A DNA stretch of 64,000 nt from an uncultured Lachnospiraceae bacterium (GTDB lineage Bacteria > Bacillota > Clostridia > Lachnospirales > Lachnospiraceae): the NCBI GenBank assembly GCA_947367855.1, contig CANBFE010000018.1, positions 12,860-76,859 on the forward strand, in the 5' to 3' direction. Within the stretch, counting starts at the first letter, position 1; every line of letters begins with the position of its first letter. A program made the translations under genes and the position numbers. Positions 1 to 8,128 of this stretch are shown here, piece by piece. The notes below the pieces were generated by a model, which was not told the DNA's origin, did not search any database, and worked only from the letters and a program-made list of their open reading frames with translations.

Positions 1-122
1 CAGAGGATGGTCTGTACGGGCAGGCGGCAAGACGGGAAACGTTTGCCCTGCAGAAAAAGATCGGTTTAAAAGAGGATGGGATTGCGGGCTACAACAGCAT
101 ACAGGAAGTGTTTTATTATTAG
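1..122 (+). CDS. C-terminal end of an unidentified protein (cut by window edge)
   Basis: An open frame entering from the left edge reads about 39 residues and ends at TAG 120-122, finishing ...GYNSIQEVFYY. Nothing in this short tail identifies a family. It is called coding because the frame is open from base 3 and intergenic, AT-richer sequence with an inverted repeat follows the stop. Function is unknown. Confidence 0.5.
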   Translation, partial: EDGLYGQAARRETFALQKKIGLKEDGIAGYNSIQEVFYY

Positions 123-161
123 GGCGTTTTGTTTGATAAAAGATGTTCCGGATCGGACTTT

Positions 162-237
162 TCCCTTGAGAACTGACAGTCAGGATGACGTTTCCCTTTG
201 GTGAAATGCTTATCCTGCAGAGTTGGTTCTCAAGGGA
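162..237. repeat. 12-bp perfect inverted repeat in intergenic space
   Basis: TCCCTTGAGAAC at 162-173 is repeated as its exact reverse complement at 226-237, 52 bases apart. It lies between two convergent genes, the tail at 1-122 and the aldo/keto reductase at 284-1417. There is no T-run directly after either arm, so it is not a textbook intrinsic terminator. It could still form a long RNA stem or mark the ends of a small decayed element. Confidence 0.5.
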
Positions 238-283
238 TGGTCCTTATCGGAAATCAGTATGTTTTATTATGTTTTACGTTTTG

Positions 284-1417
284 TTACATGCCGATCATGG
301 AAGTAAAGTCCGCCATCATCTCCGATATTTTGATCTGCTGAGGGCAGACCTGCTCACAGCTTCTGCAGCCCACGCAGTTTGCAGGGCGTTTTTCCAGAGG
401 CATGCTTCCCACAGCCATGGGAGCAATGAAGCCGCCGCCGGTAGCTTTGTGTTCGTTGTACAGGGCGATGAGCTCCGGGATCGGGAGCTTTTTGGGGCAG
501 TGACTGGTGCAGTAATGGCAGGCGGTACAGGGCAGTCCGGCCTTTTTCACTTCCTCGTCCATGGAATTCACCAGAGTGCGGAATTCTTCCTGGGTGAGAG
601 GAGCGTCTGCCTCGTAGGTGGCAATGTTAGCCTGAAGCTGTTCCATGGTGGACATGCCGGATAAAACTACCGTTACGCCGGGAATGCTCTGCAGAAAACG
701 GAAGGCCCATCCGGGAACCGTCTCCGAAGGCCGCAGGGAATGCATTTTTTCGGTAAGTTCTTGGGAGGCTGCCGCCAGTTTGCCGCCGCGCAGAGGTTCC
801 ATAACCCATATGGGAATGCCGGATTTCGTGAGAAGCTCCGCTTTTTCCTGTGTATTCTGAAAATGCCAGTCCATGTAGTTGAGCTGAAGCTGTCCGAATT
901 CCATATGCTTTCCGTAAGCATCCAGGAAACGCTTTATCACATCGATACTGCCATGAGCAGAGAAGCCCAGGTGGCGGATGCGGCCGTTTGCTTTCTGCTT
1001 CAGCAGATAGTCCAGGATGCCGTACCGGGGATCAAGATAGGCGTCGATATTGCCCTCGTAAACATTGTGGAAGAGATAGAAATCAAAATAGGGCGTGCGG
1101 CATTTTTCCAGCTGCTTTTCGAAGATTTCCTCCACCTTGTCCATGTTGGACAGGTCATATCCCGGGAATTTACTGGCAAGGTAATAGCTCTCTCTTGGAT
1201 AACGGCTTAAGATTTTTCCGGCAGCCAGTTCCGAATTGCCGCCGTGATATCCCCATGCCGTGTCAAAATAATTGATGCCGTTTTGAAGACAAAAATCTAT
1301 CATTTCCGCGGTTTTTGCCTCGTCCACCGTGTTGTCGTCGCCGTCCAGAACGGGCAGGCGCATCATGCCCAGCCCTAAGCCGGACAACTGCAGATCCTGA
1401 AATTTTCTGTAAATCAT
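284..1417 (-). CDS. Aldo/keto reductase with C-terminal 4Fe-4S ferredoxin domain
   Basis: The product is 377 residues: a TIM-barrel aldo/keto reductase followed by a ferredoxin-like tail. The usual AKR tetrad is visible as D52 and Y57 (YFDTAWGY), K83 (ASKFP) and H117 (YLFHN). The tail carries two clusters, CTACHYCTSHCPK and CVGCRSCEQVCPQ, each the C-x2-C-x2-C-x3-CP pattern of a 4Fe-4S site. This fused form is common in anaerobic Clostridia and is thought to reduce unidentified carbonyl substrates in the cytoplasm. The start at 1417 is chosen because AGGAGG sits just upstream; an in-frame extension to 1528 lacks AKR-like residues. It lies downstream of a MerR regulator on the same strand, the usual arrangement for regulated AKRs. 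Substrate is unknown. Confidence 0.9.
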   Translation of the reverse strand: MIYRKFQDLQLSGLGLGMMRLPVLDGDDNTVDEAKTAEMIDFCLQNGINYFDTAWGYHGGNSELAAGKILSRYPRESYYLASKFPGYDLSNMDKVEEIFEKQLEKCRTPYFDFYLFHNVYEGNIDAYLDPRYGILDYLLKQKANGRIRHLGFSAHGSIDVIKRFLDAYGKHMEFGQLQLNYMDWHFQNTQEKAELLTKSGIPIWVMEPLRGGKLAAASQELTEKMHSLRPSETVPGWAFRFLQSIPGVTVVLSGMSTMEQLQANIATYEADAPLTQEEFRTLVNSMDEEVKKAGLPCTACHYCTSHCPKKLPIPELIALYNEHKATGGGFIAPMAVGSMPLEKRPANCVGCRSCEQVCPQQIKISEMMADFTSMIGM

Positions 1418-1433
1418 AAATTTAAATCCTCCT

Positions 1434-1575
1434 ATTATAGTCCCGTATGCGTGCCTCCTGTGCCCCTTTTTCGTCAGAGAGATTTCCGTCTGCCAAAAAG
1501 CGGCATCCGAAAATCCTCTGGGGCCCATTCAGCCCGCATACTGATTATAGTCCCGTATGCGTGCCTCCTGTGCCC
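1434..1575. repeat. Two 32-bp direct repeats ending in TATAAT on the minus strand
   Basis: The stretch 1434-1465 recurs exactly at 1544-1575, 110 bp apart. Read on the minus strand each copy ends in GGGACTATAAT, so each carries a -10-like hexamer. The copy nearest the reductase puts TATAAT immediately before the AGGAGG ribosome site, which is too close for a normal start. The distal copy is therefore the more plausible promoter. The repeat looks like a tandem duplication of the promoter or operator region between merR and the reductase. Confidence 0.6.
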
Positions 1576-1596
1576 TTATTCCCACCTTCCAAGGTT

Positions 1597-1980
1597 CTAG
1601 GGGGCGTCGTCCCAGACAAGTTTTCCGGTTTCTACGGCTGTTTCGTAGCGGGAAATCTTGTACTCCAGGCGTTCCAATTCTGTCTGATATTTGGCAATCT
1701 GTTTTAAAATCAGGCCCCGGGCAGTTTTCAGCAGGTCCCGTCTGGCGGAGAAGGTATCGTCTCCCTGGCGGCATAATTTCACATATTCGGCGATCATTTC
1801 CACGGGGACGCCGGCATTGCGCATACAGATGGCGTTCTCCACCCAGCCGATATCTTCCTGGGTGTAGTTGCGGATGCCTTTTTCTGTACGGTTTACCGGC
1901 GGTATGACGCCGACCCGTTCGTAGTACCTGAGTGTGTCCGGGGAAATCCCGTATTTTTCACATACTTTTTTGACGGTCAT
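1597..1980 (-). CDS. MerR-family transcriptional regulator
   Basis: The product is 127 residues with an N-terminal winged helix-turn-helix (MTVKKVCEKYGISPDTLRYYERVGVIPP, where the LRYYE core is diagnostic of MerR). A dimerising helix rich in E, K and L follows (about residues 75-120). There is no conserved metal-binding cysteine pair, so a metal sensor is unlikely. The length and CMRNAGVPVEMI stretch resemble regulators that control aldehyde or stress reductases. The start at 1980 has AGGTGA five bases upstream; longer in-frame reading to 2154 gives no MerR-like sequence. The co-directional aldo/keto reductase downstream is the likely target. The effector is unknown. Confidence 0.9.
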   Translation of the reverse strand: MTVKKVCEKYGISPDTLRYYERVGVIPPVNRTEKGIRNYTQEDIGWVENAICMRNAGVPVEMIAEYVKLCRQGDDTFSARRDLLKTARGLILKQIAKYQTELERLEYKISRYETAVETGKLVWDDAP

Positions 1981-2214
1981 GTCTGTCACCTCTGGTTTGA
2001 AAACAAACCTGGAATGCTTTTCTTCTATATAGAATGCTGTTTTCTTTGGAAGGTAGGTTTTGAATGAAAGGACATTTTCCAGTATTATACAGGTTGGAGC
2101 GGACTCCATGTCAAGGGGGTTAATGAAAATTTCTAGAGTTTCCGAATTTTGCAAGAATTTTGCAGTTACAGGGAAGGGAGAATTTCAGGACAAACACGGA
2201 AGCCGGAGAAAACC

Positions 2215-2252
2215 GTAAAAATTACGAATGCATAGGCCAAGCCTGCTATAAT
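2215..2252 (+). promoter_or_regulatory. Regulon promoter, copy 1: palindrome GTAAAAATTAC plus -10 TATAAT
   Basis: GTAAAAATTAC at 2215-2225 is followed after 21 bases by GCCTGC-TATAAT with the -10 at 2247-2252. The palindrome occupies the -35 region and there is no good TTGACA. The same layout is found at 3091, 12262 and 16430. It lies upstream of the small gene at 2345. Confidence 0.65.
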
Positions 2253-2344
2253 AAATATCGGGCATCAGAAATGAACCAAACACTCATGCCCCTGCTTCGT
2301 GAAGCCGCCTGCCGGCATACCAATCAGACAAGGAGGAATGTGAC

Positions 2345-2593
2345 ATGGAACGGTATTTTACAGACGCCATATATATCCGCAGGGTTACGGGAAAATCGCC
2401 GGAACTGGAACTGCGGGAAAAGCATCTGTACGCAGAGTTGGCAGCCAATATCTCCGGTGAGGAGTATCTGCGGATAGAGGAAGAACTGAATCATTTTTAT
2501 GACGAATTGGGAAAAGAGCTGTTCAACAGAGGGTTTATGGAGGGAATCCGCTTTCTCCTGAAATGCGCCTCTATGCCCCATGAGGATTTGTGA
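2345..2593 (+). CDS. Small conserved protein, DUF6809-like
   Basis: The product is 82 residues, charged, helical and without membrane segments: it opens MERYFTDAIYIRRVTGKSPE and ends with a GFMEGIRFLLKCA helix. The pattern, a short N-terminal strand, an E/L-rich helix pair and a conserved F-x-x-G-F-x-x-G-x-R-F ending, matches small proteins named DUF6809 in Lachnospiraceae as I remember them; the assignment is by resemblance only. AAGGAGG lies ahead of the ATG. It follows regulon promoter copy 1 and precedes a convergent XRE regulator. Molecular role is unknown. Confidence 0.7.
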   Translation: MERYFTDAIYIRRVTGKSPELELREKHLYAELAANISGEEYLRIEEELNHFYDELGKELFNRGFMEGIRFLLKCASMPHEDL

Positions 2594-2623
2594 ATTGATT
2601 TTCCTGCATTTCCAGGCGGAAAT

Positions 2624-2980
2624 TTAATTTTCCCCTTTTCCGTCCCGGAAGGAATTTTCATCCAGATAGCCAAACATAAGCTTCACCATGTTGACTGCCA
2701 ACGCTCTCTGTGATTTTGTCCTGCCGGTCAGAAGTTGACGTAAAATCAAATATTCCGCATCCTCATCCGGATTAACGGAATCAGAAAGCAGGTAATCCAC
2801 TGTAACGCCTAACCGGTTGGCCACCGCCACCAGATTATCCAGGGTCAGACTGCGCTCCCCGCGTTCAATCTGCCCGATATATGCCATGGAGAGGTTTACC
2901 TCTTCCGCTAACTTCTCCTGTGTAAGATTCAGTTTCAGACGTTCTTCCCGGATACGCCTGCCCAATGTCCGCCGCACCAT
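2624..2980 (-). CDS. XRE-family helix-turn-helix regulator, probable controller of the local regulon
   Basis: The product is 118 residues. A Cro/C1-type HTH spans about residues 5-60 (RIREERLKLNLTQEKLAEEV, then AYIGQIERGERSLTLDNLVAVANRLGVTVDYLL). An acidic linker and a C-terminal helix that could dimerise follow. No peptidase or ligand domain is fused. The start at 2980 is preceded by GGAGGG; an extension to 3049 is unsupported. It is divergent from the clpP-like gene, and palindrome copy 2 (3091-3101) lies in the shared intergenic space. A repressor that binds GTAAWWWTTAC and controls itself and the flanking operons is therefore an attractive inference, but binding is not shown by sequence. 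Confidence 0.9.
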   Translation of the reverse strand: MVRRTLGRRIREERLKLNLTQEKLAEEVNLSMAYIGQIERGERSLTLDNLVAVANRLGVTVDYLLSDSVNPDEDAEYLILRQLLTGRTKSQRALAVNMVKLMFGYLDENSFRDGKGEN

Positions 2981-3090
2981 AGAATCCCTCCAATGCTTAT
3001 AGTATATCCCAATCATACTAAAAGATGAGATTTTGTGTAATCTGCACAAGGCATTATTTTTCTATGCTGTATGCTATATTTGATTATATC

Positions 3091-3129
3091 GTAATTTTTA
3101 CAAATGCCGGAATCGGCACCTGATAGAAT
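3091..3129 (+). promoter_or_regulatory. Regulon promoter, copy 2: palindrome GTAATTTTTAC plus -10 TAGAAT
   Basis: GTAATTTTTAC at 3091-3101 is followed after 22 bases by TAGAAT at 3124-3129, preceded by ACCTGA where the other copies have GCCTGC. It stands in the divergent region between the XRE gene and the clpP-like gene, with a leader of about 100 bases before the next start. It is the weakest match of the four. Confidence 0.6.
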
Positions 3130-3237
3130 GGTATTACAGCCACGGAAGCGTCAAGTATTAATAAGTAATACTCCTGGCTGAACGGTAAAGTCGCACTGCC
3201 GCCGCGCAGCGACTACATATTAGGAGGAAACAGCTTT

Positions 3238-3834
3238 ATGTACATTTCAAACGAAGCAAGAATCATCAGGGAATCATCCCACGGCTACGATCTCATTCCC
3301 ATCCAGGATGAGATGCTGTCCCACCGGGAGGTGGAACTGGTGGGAGAAGTGGACGCAGCCTCGGTGAACGCTCTGGTCCGTCAGCTGCGCTACCTGCAGC
3401 GGCAGGACCCGGAGGGACAGATCACCCTTTTTATCAACAGCCCCGGCGGCAGCGTAGACAGCGGCATGGCTCTCTACGATGTGATGCAGGCGGTGAGCTG
3501 TCCCATCCGTACGGTTTGTGTGGGACTGGCGGCTTCCATGGCGGCGTTGCTTTTTGTATCAGGGAGCAGGCGGGACATGCTGCCCCACAGCCGTATCATG
3601 ATCCATGACCCGCTGATCGTCCAGACCGGCGGCAGCGCCCTGAAACTGAAAGCGGTCAGCGATGACCTGATGGAGACCCGGCAGATTATTGCCAGGGTCA
3701 TCTCGGAACACTCCGGCAAAAGCCTGGAGGAGGTTCTGGCCAAAACCGCCACAGACAGCTATTTCCGGGCGGAGGAGGCCGTGGAATTCGGCCTGGCGGA
3801 CCATATTATCACGAGCCTGGCCGAGGGCTGTTAG
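3238..3834 (+). CDS. ClpP-like serine protease of an accessory locus
   Basis: The product is 198 residues with the ClpP fold signature. NSPGGSVDSG forms the oxyanion loop. The nucleophile is Ser100 in GLAASMAA, the histidine is His123 in RIMIHDPL and the acid is Asp173 in TATDSYFRAEEA, close to the spacing of housekeeping ClpP. The handle and the GLADHI end are also present. The HDPL motif differs from the usual HQP, and no ClpX/ClpA/ClpC gene lies nearby, so this is not the housekeeping copy. AGGAGG precedes the ATG. The next gene, three or seventy-five bases on, is a VirD4-like ATPase. ClpP-type proteases occur in clostridial mobile elements and as phage head-maturation proteases. What it cleaves here, and which ATPase if any feeds it, is unknown. 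Confidence 0.85.
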   Translation: MYISNEARIIRESSHGYDLIPIQDEMLSHREVELVGEVDAASVNALVRQLRYLQRQDPEGQITLFINSPGGSVDSGMALYDVMQAVSCPIRTVCVGLAASMAALLFVSGSRRDMLPHSRIMIHDPLIVQTGGSALKLKAVSDDLMETRQIIARVISEHSGKSLEEVLAKTATDSYFRAEEAVEFGLADHIITSLAEGC

Positions 3835-3909
3835 GCCATGGAGGGAACCGGCGGAAGCCTGTATCAAATGGAAAAATCCACAGAGGAATTTCAGAAGGGA
3901 GAAGAAAAT

Positions 3910-5214
3910 ATGTTTCACAACGTCAGATCCAATCGTATTCTTGCAAAGGGTGTCTCTGTCAGCAACGACACCTGGGTCACGGGGATTAACAACAACGACC
4001 TGGTGGTGGGGCCTTCCGGCGGCGGAAAAACCAGGGGCTATGTGGTGCCCAACATCCTCCATACCCAGGACAGCCTCATTGTGGCCGACACCAAGGGGAA
4101 CCTGCGCAGGCTCTACGGCAGACATCTGGAAAAGCAGGGCTACACGGTCATGCACCTGGACTTCACCGACACGGCCGCCACTCCCTGGGGTTACAATCCC
4201 CTGACTTACATCCGGAAATGCCGGGACAGCGAGGCCAACCGGGAGGGCGACTACTACAACGAGCAGGACATCAAGAAGGTGGCGCAGGCTATCTGCCCGT
4301 GCAATAACCACAAAGAGCCTTTCTGGGACATGGCTGCCCAGATGTACCTGGAGGCCATCCTCCTTTTCGTCCTGAACCGGCTGCCCCGGAAGCAGCATGA
4401 CCTGTACCAGGCGTATACCTTCCTTACGAAGATGGGGACTGCCGATCTGGACAATGTGGTGGCGGAGGAATGCATTGCGCACCCGGACTGCGCCTTTGCG
4501 CGGAAATTCAGGATGGTGCAGCAGAATACAAAGGCGGACAGGATGGACGCCAGTATCAAGGGGATCCTGGCACAGCACCTGGATGCGGTGTCTTACTCCG
4601 GCATGAAACGGATGTTCCGGATGCAGCGCCAGGTGGACCTGGGGGCATTCCTTAGGGGAAAGACGGTTCTGTTCCTGTCCGTCAGCGACTCCGACCGCAG
4701 CCAGGATGCCCTGATCAATCTGTTCTATACCCAGGCGCTGCAGTATCTTATGGCTGCTGCGGACAGGCAGCCGGACAGCCGGCTTCCCATCCCGGTGCGC
4801 TTGATCCTGGACGATTTCAGCACCAACACCTTGATTCCTGATTTCGACAAGATCATCTCCGTGATCCGTTCCCGGGAGATTTATGTCAGCCTGATCGTAC
4901 AGAGCCTCTCCCAGTTGGAGGGCCTCTACGGAGAGTCAAAGGCCCAGACCATCATCAATAACTGTGACCATTGCCTGTACCTGGGGGGGACAGACACCCG
5001 GACGGCAAGGTATTTTGCGGAAAAGTTCAACTGCCAGGTTTCTACGGTATTAAACCTCCCCTTAGACAGCCTGTTCCTCTTCACCCGGGGCAGCGAGCCG
5101 CGGAAGGCTGTAAAGTACGAGCTGAATGGAGATGATGCTTACCGCAGCCTGATGGAAACGTTGGAGCAGGCTGTTGATGAGAGCGAAGCGGTATTTGGAA
5201 GCGATGGTTTGTAA
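3910..5214 (+). CDS. VirD4/TraG-like coupling ATPase without membrane domain
   Basis: The product is about 434 residues of a type IV secretion coupling-protein ATPase. The Walker A is GPSGGGKT near residue 34 and the Walker B-like motif is VRLILDDFSTN, with DD in place of the common DE. A conserved block SQLEGLYGESKAQTIINNC is followed by LYLGGTD. Family members normally carry two N-terminal transmembrane helices; none is present, so the protein should be cytosolic. ATG 3910 is chosen because GGGAG lies eight bases upstream and the conserved region begins there. An in-frame ATG at 3838, three bases after the clpP-like stop, would add 24 residues. No relaxase, VirB4, VirB6 or other conjugation gene is nearby, so a role in DNA transfer is not supported. 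Co-transcription with the protease suggests a joint function. Confidence 0.85.
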   Translation: MFHNVRSNRILAKGVSVSNDTWVTGINNNDLVVGPSGGGKTRGYVVPNILHTQDSLIVADTKGNLRRLYGRHLEKQGYTVMHLDFTDTAATPWGYNPLTYIRKCRDSEANREGDYYNEQDIKKVAQAICPCNNHKEPFWDMAAQMYLEAILLFVLNRLPRKQHDLYQAYTFLTKMGTADLDNVVAEECIAHPDCAFARKFRMVQQNTKADRMDASIKGILAQHLDAVSYSGMKRMFRMQRQVDLGAFLRGKTVLFLSVSDSDRSQDALINLFYTQALQYLMAAADRQPDSRLPIPVRLILDDFSTNTLIPDFDKIISVIRSREIYVSLIVQSLSQLEGLYGESKAQTIINNCDHCLYLGGTDTRTARYFAEKFNCQVSTVLNLPLDSLFLFTRGSEPRKAVKYELNGDDAYRSLMETLEQAVDESEAVFGSDGL

Positions 5215-5449
5215 CGTATTTGGATGTATCGGGAATTTCGGAAACGCCTGGGCAAGGGGCCGTTCTATTACGGCGGCTTCTGCCATGGCTTCCGGCCGGA
5301 GAAGATATATTGTATTACTACCTATGCTGTAAGTTGTATTATTCTTTAGCGTATGCTAAGATGGCAGAGAGCAGGAAAAAGATGCAGAGGGCCGGTTTCT
5401 GCAAGAGGATGGCGGGCGCGGTCTGCAAAAAGGAAAGGAGAAATCAGAT

Positions 5450-7903
5450 ATGGACAAAGAGGATAAAGCAACCCGGTCCCCGGACAATGGATTCCAGGAA
5501 AATCCGATCTGGCAGGAAATGATCCGCCAGGCCAGGAGGGACGGGTGGATTATCTGCCTCCACCTCTTTTATGGATGTCTTTTGGAGAAATACGTGGGTC
5601 CCGGACCGGAGGTGGTGGTTCCGGACAGGATTTCGTCATTGTGTTCGGGCGCTTTCGGAGGCCGTAGGGATCTGACGGGCATAACCCTTCCAAAGAGGCT
5701 TAAGTTTATCGATGGATATGCCTTTTCCGGCTGCACAGGCCTGACCAGTGTGACGATTCCGGAAAGCGTTGTCGAGATCCGCGACTATGCCTTTTATGGT
5801 TGTACAGGCCTGACTGAAATCAAGGTAGACACAGAGAATAAATTTTACCGCGCAGTGGACGGCCTGCTGTTGGAAATGCGGATAAGGTGGAAGTGGGATG
5901 AAGAGGACGGCGTTGATGATTCTAATGGTTTGGGAGAGTTGAAGCCCGGGACTTGTGAGGAGGAAGACGGCGGTGGGGATTCTTCTGTCCGGGGCGATAC
6001 GATATCTGGAATGTATGAAGAAGACGTATGTGCTTTGAGCGGTATGAAACCCACGGTAGATGAAGATGGGAAAGAGGGGGATTGGGAGGGCTATGAGAAG
6101 CATTATGTTTTGCACTGCTGTCCGTTGGGGAAGACCGGCGCATTGGTGATCCCGGAGGGGATCCGGGGAATCTGCGAAAGTGCCTTTTCCGGCTGCGTGA
6201 GCCTGACCCACATCGAGATTCCGGGGCGTAATACCTATATCAGTCCTTTCGTGTTTGAGGGCTGTACGAGTCTGTCCGGCGTGGTTCTCCCGAAGGGCAT
6301 TCTCCAAATCTGTGAAGGCGCTTTTTCCGGCTGCACGGGCCTGACCCGGGTGGAGATTCCGGAGGGTGTCGTGGAAATTGGCAGAAATGCTTTTTCCGGC
6401 TGCGTGAACCTGACCCGGGTGGACATTCCGGAGAGTGTCGTGGAAATTGGCAGAAATGCCTTTTCCGGCTGCACGGGCCTGTCCGAGGTGACGATCCCTA
6501 AGGGCATCAGCAGGATCGGCAGCAATGCGTTCAGCGGCTGTACTTTCCTGCGCACTGCCATTCCGGAAACTGGGGAAGATGATTGGACGGAGGGGGATGA
6601 CTATGGCGAAGACGCTTTTTATTTTGCGGCTGAATTCGAAGAAGACGATTCCTGGGAATACGGCTCGGAGTATCCGGAGGATTCCCCGTATGAGGATGAA
6701 GCCGGTGACTGCCACTGGGACAGGGATGGAACGGGCATCATATTCAGCAACAGGGAGAAGCAAACATTAAAATCAAAGCCCGTCGATAACGGGCAGAAAG
6801 GTGAAAATATGGAAAAACAGGAAAGAGATCTTTTGACACTGGAGGAGCGACTTCAATATGCGGCAGAGTCCCGGGCATCCTCGCCGGAAGCCGCTGTCCG
6901 GATGGTGCGGAAATTTTCCGAAATCCCCGCCGGGTATTTTTTCTGCGGAGCGGAAGACTTGGATGCCATGAATGAACTGACAGGGAGGTTCTGGGAGCAT
7001 CCCTCTGTGGACGTGGATACTTATCATGGCTTCTGTCAGACCTTCAGGCTGGCGATAATCTACGATACCGCCTGCCGTATGCGGGATCAGCCGGAAATGG
7101 TGCTGTCTGCGGAGGACTCCGATCATCCCTGCCGGCTCCTCTGGCGCGCCGGCACGGTCAATGCCGTCATTTTGCTGGGGCTGATGCTGCTGGACCATGC
7201 GAAGGACAGGGGGAAGAACAAAGATATCTACCACTGCATGAGGATGACCCTGGGACAGTATCTGGATGCCCTGGCGGAATTTACTTCCGGGGAGGAGGGG
7301 ATGCCGGGATCGTCCCATACAGATTTCCGATTGTTTGGACAGTGCTTTCTGAAGAGCCATGACGGCTCATGGACTCTGGGGGAGGCCTTAGCGGATATCC
7401 TAAGGCGCTATATTGCCGCGCAGCAGGAATTTGGCCGTCTGGACCATATCCTCCGTTGCATGGATGCCCTTTGCTGCTGCCTGGAAGAACAGGGAGGGAC
7501 GCAGGCGGACAGCGCACGACAGTTCCGGGAGATCCTGGGTAAGTATTGTCCCGGTTTGGAGGGACGGAAGCTGATGGAGGAAGGGGGAAGGTATCCGGAT
7601 CCTTATGGGCATTATCTCGCCCTGGCCGGAGCGTATCCGGAGGATGTGCCGGATCCCGGCAGGGAAGGACTTGCCCCGAGAGCTGTCCGCAGCCAGGTAT
7701 TTTTGCCTGAATATGACTGCAGCCCCCAGTCCCTGCGTGCGCTGGTAGCCCAGACGCCCTTCCGGGATTTCCGGGAGCTTCTGGAGAAGAACATCTGCGA
7801 GGAACGGATGGCCCATGCCATGGAGGAGATAAACGCGTCGGCGGTGTATCTGTATACGATGTGGGTGGAGCCGTATCTGCCGGCTGAATGGTCCGGCTTC
7901 TGA
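5450..7903 (+). CDS. Intracellular BspA-type leucine-rich repeat protein with large unknown C-terminal domain
   Basis: The product is 817 residues. BspA/LRR_5 repeats of about 23 residues (for example YAFSGCTGLTSVTIPESVVE) occur in two blocks, roughly residues 65-130 and 235-375. They are split by an acidic, low-complexity insert, and a second acidic stretch follows (380-440). Residues 455-817 form a helical domain I do not recognise (begins MEKQERDLLTLEERLQYAAE). There is no signal peptide or sorting signal, unlike the usual surface-exposed BspA proteins. An in-frame ATG at 6809 with AAGGTGA upstream could give a separate 364-residue product. GGAAAGGAG precedes the ATG at 5450. It is probably part of the operon begun by the clpP-like gene. 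Repeats suggest protein binding; the partner is unknown. Confidence 0.8.
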   Translation: MDKEDKATRSPDNGFQENPIWQEMIRQARRDGWIICLHLFYGCLLEKYVGPGPEVVVPDRISSLCSGAFGGRRDLTGITLPKRLKFIDGYAFSGCTGLTSVTIPESVVEIRDYAFYGCTGLTEIKVDTENKFYRAVDGLLLEMRIRWKWDEEDGVDDSNGLGELKPGTCEEEDGGGDSSVRGDTISGMYEEDVCALSGMKPTVDEDGKEGDWEGYEKHYVLHCCPLGKTGALVIPEGIRGICESAFSGCVSLTHIEIPGRNTYISPFVFEGCTSLSGVVLPKGILQICEGAFSGCTGLTRVEIPEGVVEIGRNAFSGCVNLTRVDIPESVVEIGRNAFSGCTGLSEVTIPKGISRIGSNAFSGCTFLRTAIPETGEDDWTEGDDYGEDAFYFAAEFEEDDSWEYGSEYPEDSPYEDEAGDCHWDRDGTGIIFSNREKQTLKSKPVDNGQKGENMEKQERDLLTLEERLQYAAESRASSPEAAVRMVRKFSEIPAGYFFCGAEDLDAMNELTGRFWEHPSVDVDTYHGFCQTFRLAIIYDTACRMRDQPEMVLSAEDSDHPCRLLWRAGTVNAVILLGLMLLDHAKDRGKNKDIYHCMRMTLGQYLDALAEFTSGEEGMPGSSHTDFRLFGQCFLKSHDGSWTLGEALADILRRYIAAQQEFGRLDHILRCMDALCCCLEEQGGTQADSARQFREILGKYCPGLEGRKLMEEGGRYPDPYGHYLALAGAYPEDVPDPGREGLAPRAVRSQVFLPEYDCSPQSLRALVAQTPFRDFRELLEKNICEERMAHAMEEINASAVYLYTMWVEPYLPAEWSGF

Positions 7904-8128
7904 CTGTGACAGGATGGGCAGGGGCTGTGGGGAAACTGCCTGAAGCCGCAAGATGTGCTGTGGCGCATTTGGATTCACAGCGATAGATTGCGGGCCAACA
8001 ACATTTCTCTGCAGCCCATACAGGGTTCCGCAAGATGCAGATGGGACGTCTTGCGGGAATCTGCCGGATTGTTTTATACTGCGTACACATTATATTCCCG
8101 ATTTCAGGAGAGGAGAGGTAAGAAGAGG

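Noticed and set aside
3238..3834. Housekeeping clpP
   Set aside because: There is no neighbouring tig, clpX or lon, and the His motif and length differ; the context is accessory.
3559..4578. Minus-strand open frame of 339 codons under clpP/VirD4-like genes
   Set aside because: It is antisense to two genes with clear motifs and its translation has no domain; a by-product of GC-rich codon use.
5220..5522. 100-codon plus-strand frame between the VirD4-like and LRR genes
   Set aside because: It overlaps the LRR gene start out of frame and looks random; the stretch is better left as intergenic.
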